Assembly: GCA_030646695.1 (NCBI GenBank)
Contig: JAUSLF010000034.1
Location: 1-32,582 of the forward strand
Source: Nitrosomonadaceae bacterium
GTDB taxonomy: Bacteria > Pseudomonadota > Gammaproteobacteria > Burkholderiales > Nitrosomonadaceae
Length of the DNA stretch: 32,582 nucleotides
Direction of reading: 5' to 3'
The position numbers and the translations under genes are program-made. Positions 27,668 through 32,582 of the stretch are shown here, one piece after another (within the stretch, counting starts at the first letter, position 1; each line of letters begins with the position of its first letter). The notes under the pieces were generated by a model that saw only the letters and a list, made by a program, of their open reading frames with translations, ran no database searches and was not told where the DNA came from.

Positions 27668-27895
27668 ATGGGGACATTCAGCATTTGGCATTGGCTGGTG
27701 GTTCTGGTGATTGTTGTTCTGGTGTTCGGCACCAAGAAACTGCGTAATCTCGGCAGCGATCTGGGCGGCGCAGTGAAAGGCTTTAAGGAGGGTGTGAAAG
27801 GCGCCGATGAAGAAAAAACATCACCCCCGCCGCAGCAAACCGGCGGTCAGACCATCGAAGGCGAAGTCGGGGATAAAACGCAAACAAAACCGTGA
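27668..27895 (+). CDS. tatA: Sec-independent protein translocase TatA
   Basis: TatA forms the size-adjustable pore for folded proteins in the inner membrane. The 75 residues have the expected N-terminal membrane helix ([15 protein letters not shown]), the [14 protein letters not shown] hinge and amphipathic helix, and an acidic, Pro/Gln-rich tail. Two ATGs are adjacent (27665, 27668). I choose 27668 because AAGGAG then has 6-base spacing rather than 3. It lies between the HIT gene and tatB. Confidence 0.95.
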   Translation: MGTFSIWHWLVVLVIVVLVFGTKKLRNLGSDLGGAVKGFKEGVKGADEEKTSPPPQQTGGQTIEGEVGDKTQTKP

Positions 27896-27985
27896 TGACT
27901 GCGATAAAAAGTAGACTGATTGAGCTACTGAGTGGGGAGGAATCCAGCCACCCCTTACTGTTCTTTGTCCACGGTCCGCACAAAA

Positions 27986-28426
27986 ATGTTTGACATCAGT
28001 TTCGCAGAAATCCTGATTATTGCAGTTGTGGCGCTGATCGTGATCGGCCCGCAACGACTGCCCAAGGTGGCACGCACTCTGGGATATCTATTCGGACGCG
28101 CGCAGCGTTACGCCAACGATGTCAGAGCTGATATCCGGCACGAAATGGAACTGGAAGAGCTGAAGAAACTGAAAACCTCGATGCAGGAAGCCACCCATTC
28201 CTTCGGCAATGCGGTGCGGCAGGAAATAAATCAGTTGCAGGAAATAACGGAAACGAAACCCCCAACTGCGGCAGCTTCTGTACCACCCTCAGGAACAGTG
28301 GCAGAAATCAAACCATTGGCGGAATCTCCTGCTGCTCAAATTGAGCTGGCACTCCAACCGGAGCCGGGACTGGATAACGCAGCCGGGAAACTGAAACACA
28401 GCGCGGGTAATGAGGTCGGCAAATAA
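27986..28426 (+). CDS. tatB: Sec-independent protein translocase TatB
   Basis: TatB works with TatC as the receptor for twin-arginine signal peptides. The start at 27986 gives MFDISFAEILIIAVVALIVI, the typical TatB beginning with Glu8 in the membrane helix, then GPQRLPKVARTLGYLFGR. Upstream readings would add 18 non-homologous residues. The protein has 146 residues with a coiled-coil-like charged stretch (HEMELEELKKLKTSM) and a Pro/Ala-rich tail. tatC follows after 64 bp. Confidence 0.95.
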   Translation: MFDISFAEILIIAVVALIVIGPQRLPKVARTLGYLFGRAQRYANDVRADIRHEMELEELKKLKTSMQEATHSFGNAVRQEINQLQEITETKPPTAAASVPPSGTVAEIKPLAESPAAQIELALQPEPGLDNAAGKLKHSAGNEVGK

Positions 28427-28490
28427 CGCACATTCACGCTGGCGCGCATCAATATAACTGTGTCGGCTCAATTGCCATCCCCTTCATAAC

Positions 28491-29300
28491 ATGAGCACTG
28501 AAGACACATTCATTTCGCATCTGATGGAATTACGCACCAGGCTGATACGTGTATTCGGCGTGCTGGCAATCGGTTTTCTACCCTGCGCCTATTACGCGCG
28601 AGAACTGTACTCACTGCTGGCACAACCCCTGCTGGAGAAGCTCCCCCAAGGCGGGCAGATGATCGCCACCGAAATCGCCACGCCATTCTTCGTACCGATG
28701 AAGGTCGCCATGATGGCGGCTGTTGTCATCACGTTGCCGCACACGCTCTACCAGATGTGGGCATTCGTTGCGCCGGGACTATATACTCACGAAAGACGCA
28801 TGGTACTGCCGCTGGTGTTCGCCAGCAGCTTCCTGTTCATCTGCGGCATGGCATTTGCCTATTTCGCCGCATTGCCGCTGGTATTCGAGTTCATTACCCA
28901 TTTCGCACCGCAAGGCGTAGCGGTAATGACCGATATCGGCAAATATCTCGACTTTGTTCTGACTATGTTCATCGCTTTTGGTATGACTTTCGAAGTGCCG
29001 GTATTCGTCGTGATGCTGGTCCGTATGGGCATTATTTCGATAGAGAAGTTGAAGGATATACGCAGCTATGTTCTCGTTGGCGCATTCGTGGCAGGTGCAA
29101 TCTTCACCCCGCCTGATGTAGTCTCGCAATTCATGCTGGCGGTACCGCTTTATCTGCTCTATGAACTGGGCATACTGGCAGCAGGTTTCATGGGCAAACC
29201 TGCACCGGTTACGGATTGTCCAGTCATAAGCAACGAGGGCAACAAAGCAACGGCACGAGAACTGGACAAGACCGAGACCGAAAGCAAGGAAAACCGTTGA
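28491..29300 (+). CDS. tatC: Sec-independent protein translocase TatC
   Basis: TatC is the six-helix membrane receptor that reads the twin-arginine motif. The 269-residue protein starts STEDTFISHLMELRTRL, the cytoplasmic N-terminus that binds signal peptides. It has the conserved FVAPGLYTHERRMVLPLVF and LTMFIAFGMTFEVPVFVVMLVRMGI stretches with the Glu in the fourth helix. The C-terminal tail (after about 240) is hydrophilic. It is the last gene of the his-HIT-tat run and converges with the DegS-like protease gene, leaving 90 bp without a clear terminator hairpin. Confidence 0.97.
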   Translation: MSTEDTFISHLMELRTRLIRVFGVLAIGFLPCAYYARELYSLLAQPLLEKLPQGGQMIATEIATPFFVPMKVAMMAAVVITLPHTLYQMWAFVAPGLYTHERRMVLPLVFASSFLFICGMAFAYFAALPLVFEFITHFAPQGVAVMTDIGKYLDFVLTMFIAFGMTFEVPVFVVMLVRMGIISIEKLKDIRSYVLVGAFVAGAIFTPPDVVSQFMLAVPLYLLYELGILAAGFMGKPAPVTDCPVISNEGNKATARELDKTETESKENR

Positions 29301-29390
29301 ATCCGGCTGCAGTACTGTAGCAGACGCAAAGGAACAGCTTTATATAAACCAGAATAAGTGATCAGCCTTGGCGGAAGTATTTCTCCTGAT

Positions 29391-30563
29391 TTATTCCAAT
29401 GCATCCTGATCCTGATCCCGATCCTGCGGCGTTGGTTTGGGACGTTTGCCGATGTTAATTTTGAGAACCTTCTCCGCCTGGTTGCGCACCACTGTAATCA
29501 CGCCGATTTCTCCCGGCGGCAGCGCTGCGATCAGATTGAGCATGACAGACGAATCGGCGACCACCTTACCGTCCACCACCACCACGATATCTCCCGGCTT
29601 CATTCCGGCCTTGTCAGCGGGACCGCCTCTGAGCACCCCTGCAATCAATGCACCGTCTGCGCTGCTGCGCTTGAATGACTCCGCCAGTTCCGGCGTTAAA
29701 TCTTGTACTTCCACACCGATCCAGCCACGAGTTACGCCGCCGGTCTGAATGATCTGTTCCATGATCTGCTTGGCAATGCTGGCCGGAATGGCGAAACCGA
29801 TGCCGAGCGACCCGCCTGTACGAGAAACAATCGCGGTATTAATGCCAATCAGATTACCGGCGGCATCAACCAGGGCGCCGCCGGAATTCCCCGGATTGAT
29901 GGCGGCATCGGTCTGGATAAAGTTTTCAAAAGTATTGATACCCAGATGCGACCTTCCCAGCGCGCTGATAATGCCCATGGTCACTGTCTGCCCGACACCA
30001 AAGGGGTTGCCAATGGCAAGCACCATGTCACCCACTCTGGCATGATCGGAATGTCCGAAAGTCATTGCTGGCAGCGCTCCCATATCTACCTTTACGACAG
30101 CGAGATCGGTTTCCGGATCCGAGCCAATGATGCGCGCCCTGGCTTTTCTGCCATCCATCAGCGCAATATCTATTTCGTCCGCAGCCTCCACCACATGATG
30201 GTTGGTAAGAATATAGCCTTCTGGACTCACGATTACGCCGGAACCAAGACTTGATGTACGCCGGGTTTGCGACTCGAAGCGGTCACCAAAGAAACGTCGG
30301 AACATGGGGTCATCCAGCAGTGGATGGGGGGGTATCTTGACTTCCTTGCTGGTAAAAACGTTAACCACTGACGGAGTGGCAATTTGCACGGCATCGCTAA
30401 AGCCGCCGGGCTTGGGCGCACCATCGCGGGTGGCCTCTTTCAGCGTCACCATGCCGCCACGAGGACTCCACGGTAACAGTTCGGGCCGCAAAGTAGAGAC
30501 AACAAACAATACCGCAAGGAATATCGTTACCGTTTGTGCGAAAATCAACCAGAGTTTATGCAT
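29391..30563 (-). CDS. DegS/HhoB-like periplasmic serine protease with one PDZ domain
   Basis: This trypsin-like HtrA-family protease has 390 residues. Residues 5-24 form a membrane anchor or signal (LWLIFAQTVTIFLAVLFVV), so it probably sits on the periplasmic side of the inner membrane. The triad is His123 (ILTNHHVVEA), Asp153 (PETDLAVVK) and Ser227 (INPGNSGGALV). A single PDZ domain follows (RGWIGVEVQDL, GPADKAGMKPGDIVVVVDG), which is the DegS pattern rather than DegP with two. DegS starts the sigma-E envelope stress cascade, but whether this one does is inferred. The ATG at 30563 is divergent from the NIF3-family gene with 60 bp between, which should hold both promoters. Confidence 0.92.
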   Translation of the reverse strand: MHKLWLIFAQTVTIFLAVLFVVSTLRPELLPWSPRGGMVTLKEATRDGAPKPGGFSDAVQIATPSVVNVFTSKEVKIPPHPLLDDPMFRRFFGDRFESQTRRTSSLGSGVIVSPEGYILTNHHVVEAADEIDIALMDGRKARARIIGSDPETDLAVVKVDMGALPAMTFGHSDHARVGDMVLAIGNPFGVGQTVTMGIISALGRSHLGINTFENFIQTDAAINPGNSGGALVDAAGNLIGINTAIVSRTGGSLGIGFAIPASIAKQIMEQIIQTGGVTRGWIGVEVQDLTPELAESFKRSSADGALIAGVLRGGPADKAGMKPGDIVVVVDGKVVADSSVMLNLIAALPPGEIGVITVVRNQAEKVLKINIGKRPKPTPQDRDQDQDALE

Positions 30564-30623
30564 GTTGGTATATAGATTTCGACGCTAGAATAACTGCCAT
30601 AAAGAAACAGGGGGGAAACATTG

Positions 30624-31370
30624 ATGCGACTGAACGAACTCGAAATCTACCTGAATCAACTTCTGGATGTCGCCCATATTCATGATTATTGCCCAAATGG
30701 ACTGCAAGTGGAAGGACGAAGCGAAGTACATAAGCTGATTAGCGGTGTGACCGCCTCGTTTGATTTCCTGCAAGCTGCTGTGGCCGCGGGTGCGGATGCA
30801 GTGCTGGTACATCACGGCTATTTCTGGCGCGGTGAAAACCAGTGCCTGACCGGCATGAAACGCCGCCGCATTGCTCTGCTCATGGAACACGATGTCAGCC
30901 TGCTTGCCTATCACCTGCCGTTGGATGCGCACTTGGAATTGGGTAATAACACACAACTGGGACGCAGACTGGGTTTCATTGAAACCGGTCGTTTTGGTGA
31001 ACAGTGTATCGCTGTACAAGGCACTCTGCCTCAAACCATGACGCTGAAAGATCTGGGAATAAACATAGAGCACCTGTTGTCACGCAAACCGCTGGTAATT
31101 GGTGATGAAGCAAAACCAGTGCAGCGTATAGCCTGGTGTACTGGTGCGGCGCAGGATTATTTCGATGAAGCGATTCGCCTGGGTGTGGATGCATTTATCA
31201 CCGGTGAAATTTCAGAGCAGACCGTGCATGCCGCACGTGAATCCGGTGTAGCCTTCATTGCGGCAGGACATCATGCCACCGAGCGTTATGGTGTCCATGC
31301 ATTGGGCGAGCATGTGGCACAGAAATTCGGTATTGCCCACCAATTTATCGATGTGGACAATCCGGTATAA
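30624..31370 (+). CDS. NIF3-family dinuclear metal-binding protein (YbgI-like)
   Basis: The 248-residue protein begins at the ATG at 30624, with GGGGG 8 bp upstream; a TTG one codon earlier is possible. NIF3-family proteins form a toroidal hexamer with a two-metal site. The ligands are visible in DAVLVHHGYFWRG, LAYHLPLDAHLELGNN and FIAAGHHATERYG. The family has been linked to GTP cyclohydrolase-like folding and to cell-envelope repair, but its substrate is unsettled. It is divergent from the protease gene and is followed by a decayed CoA-transferase gene. Confidence 0.93.
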   Translation: MRLNELEIYLNQLLDVAHIHDYCPNGLQVEGRSEVHKLISGVTASFDFLQAAVAAGADAVLVHHGYFWRGENQCLTGMKRRRIALLMEHDVSLLAYHLPLDAHLELGNNTQLGRRLGFIETGRFGEQCIAVQGTLPQTMTLKDLGINIEHLLSRKPLVIGDEAKPVQRIAWCTGAAQDYFDEAIRLGVDAFITGEISEQTVHAARESGVAFIAAGHHATERYGVHALGEHVAQKFGIAHQFIDVDNPV

Positions 31371-31463
31371 ACAAGATTGCAGCATATGGAAGAAATGAGC
31401 AGGCTCGCCACTTGAGTTTGCTGCAGCATGGACTCATTACACAGACACAAAACAGGATGAATC

Positions 31464-32320
31464 ATGGGACAGATGCCGCTGCAAGGAATAAAAGTTATCG
31501 AAATAGGTACGCTCATTGCCGGACCGTTTGCAGCCAGGTTAATGGCGGAGTCCGGTGCGGAAGTCATCAAGATTGAATCTCCCAAAGACGGTGACCCGCT
31601 ACGGCAGTGGCGCAGACTGCATAATGGCACATCGTTATGGTGGTACGTGCAGGCACGCAACAAGAAATCGGTAACTATCAATCTCAAAAAGGAAGCAGGC
31701 CAGGAAATTATCAGGCAACTGGTGAAGGACGCCGATATTGTGATAGAAAATTTCCGTCCCGGTGTGATGGAAGGCTGGAACCTGGGATGGGAATAGCTTA
31801 GCGCGATCAATCCAGGGCTTATCATGGTACGCATTTCTGGTTACGGGCAGACGGAACCTTACCGTGATCGGCTTGGTTTTGGCGCGATCGGCGAATCCAT
31901 GGGCGGCCTGCGTCATCTTACCGGTTACCCAAAACAAGCGCCGGTGCGAGTAGGGATATCGATGGGCGAGTAACACGTACCAGAGAACTTGATGAGGTAA
32001 TTGCGGCATGGACCATGCAGCATGACCTGGAAGAAATCCTAACAGTACTCGGCAAGGCAGAAGTTCCGGCAAGAAAAATCTACGACATCGCCGATATCGT
32101 CAATGATCCACACTATCAGGCACGGGAGATGATCCGGCAGTTCCAGTTGCCGGATGGATGCTCGCTAAAGTTACCCGGTGTTGTTCCCAGATTGTCACGC
32201 ACACCCGGTAAAATCCGCTGGATTGGCCCGCAACTAGGCGCGCATACCGCAGAAGCCCTCAGCAGTTTGGGATATGACGAAGTGACGCAGGCCGCGCTGA
32301 AAACACAAAAAGTAATTTGA
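31464..32320 (+). pseudogene. Decayed family III (CaiB/BaiF) CoA-transferase
   Basis: Residues 1-110 match the start of a family III CoA-transferase (LQGIKVIEIGTLIAGPFAARLM, GAEVIKIESPKDGDPLRQW, VIENFRPGVMEGWNLGWE). TAG at 31794-31796 interrupts it. The same frame then continues with homologous sequence (LSAINPGLIMVRISGYGQTEP, GFGAIGESMGGLRHLTGYP, VRVGISMGE) to TAA at 31971. After that only the C-terminal part remains, in another frame (RELDEVIAAWTMQHDLEEIL, DIVNDPHYQAREMI, to 32320). About 110 central codons are missing. The break falls where the catalytic Asp (Asp169 in Oxalobacter formyl-CoA transferase) is expected. Two independent lesions make function very unlikely. Confidence 0.9.
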
Positions 32321-32582
32321 TCTGCATTGCTGATTCGGGAGAGGGTGCTGTGCACGTTTCCGGCACTACCGGCGGGTAAAGATATCCATGCTGACAGTAT
32401 GGAGAACAGGGGTTTTCGGGGGTAGATTTGGAGTGTTTAATCCCGCGCAAATTTCTTGACAGGTTTTAGATGAAGCGTTAGGCTACGCGGGTCGTTGGAA
32501 TGGGCTATTCTGGTTGTCTGAATAGGTCAACAGGTCAAACGGCCACGAACAATATAACAACTACGTAACAACTACGGAACAA
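32321..32582. other. Terminal 262 bp without a supported gene
   Basis: No convincing reading frame or RNA is visible. The last bases contain a tandem pair of AACAACTACG (32556-32565 and 32567-32576). Any gene starting beyond the window edge cannot be judged. Confidence 0.5.

Overview
The window looks like chromosome from a betaproteobacterium, most likely of the Nitrosomonadales. The evidence is the gene order murA-hisG-hisD-(island)-hisC-hisB-hisH-hisA-hisF-hisI-hisE-HIT-tatA-tatB-tatC-degS-like, a short-form HisG (the kind that needs HisZ), a monofunctional HisB and moderate GC. This placement rests on gene order and protein character. No database search was possible.

Region 1 (1-6920) is a complete type II-C CRISPR-Cas locus. 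It has an array of 31 full 37-bp repeats plus one truncated repeat, with 31 spacers of exactly 30 bp. A strong hairpin terminator separates the array from the convergent cas9-cas1-cas2 operon on the minus strand. A tracrRNA gene lies divergently just upstream of cas9. The array and tracrRNA both read on the plus strand, and their repeat and anti-repeat pair in a Neisseria-like architecture. The first nine or so bases of the window are a poly-G run that replaces repeat sequence, probably a contig-end artefact.

Region 2 (7056-13052) is housekeeping: recG and ridA on the minus strand (overlapping translational signals), then murA, hisG and hisD on the plus strand.

Region 3 (13064-22347) is an accessory island placed directly between hisD and hisC, co-directional with the operon. 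It begins 11 bp after the hisD stop. It encodes a fused PLD-nuclease/SF2 helicase, a HI1419/HI1420-type toxin-antitoxin pair with a palindrome in front of it, an Eco57I/TaqI-like N6-adenine methyltransferase carrying a 90-bp palindromic repeat inserted in frame, a DUF3800 protein and an unrecognised 159-residue protein. A hicB gene follows, and after it an unlisted hicA toxin reading frame stopped by TAG at codon 4. The core looks like an ATP-dependent restriction system that uses a PLD nuclease and a helicase motor, in the logic of NgoAVII/CglI or class 1 DISARM, but no DISARM drmA/drmB gene is present. This is the best candidate for a poorly described system.

Region 4 (22437-29300) is the rest of the histidine pathway (hisC, B, H, A, F, I, E), a HIT-family hydrolase and the Tat export genes tatABC. 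Region 5 (29391-32582) holds a DegS-like periplasmic protease, a NIF3-family metal protein and a decayed family III CoA-transferase gene (nonsense codon plus internal deletion). The last 260 bp hold no gene that I can support.
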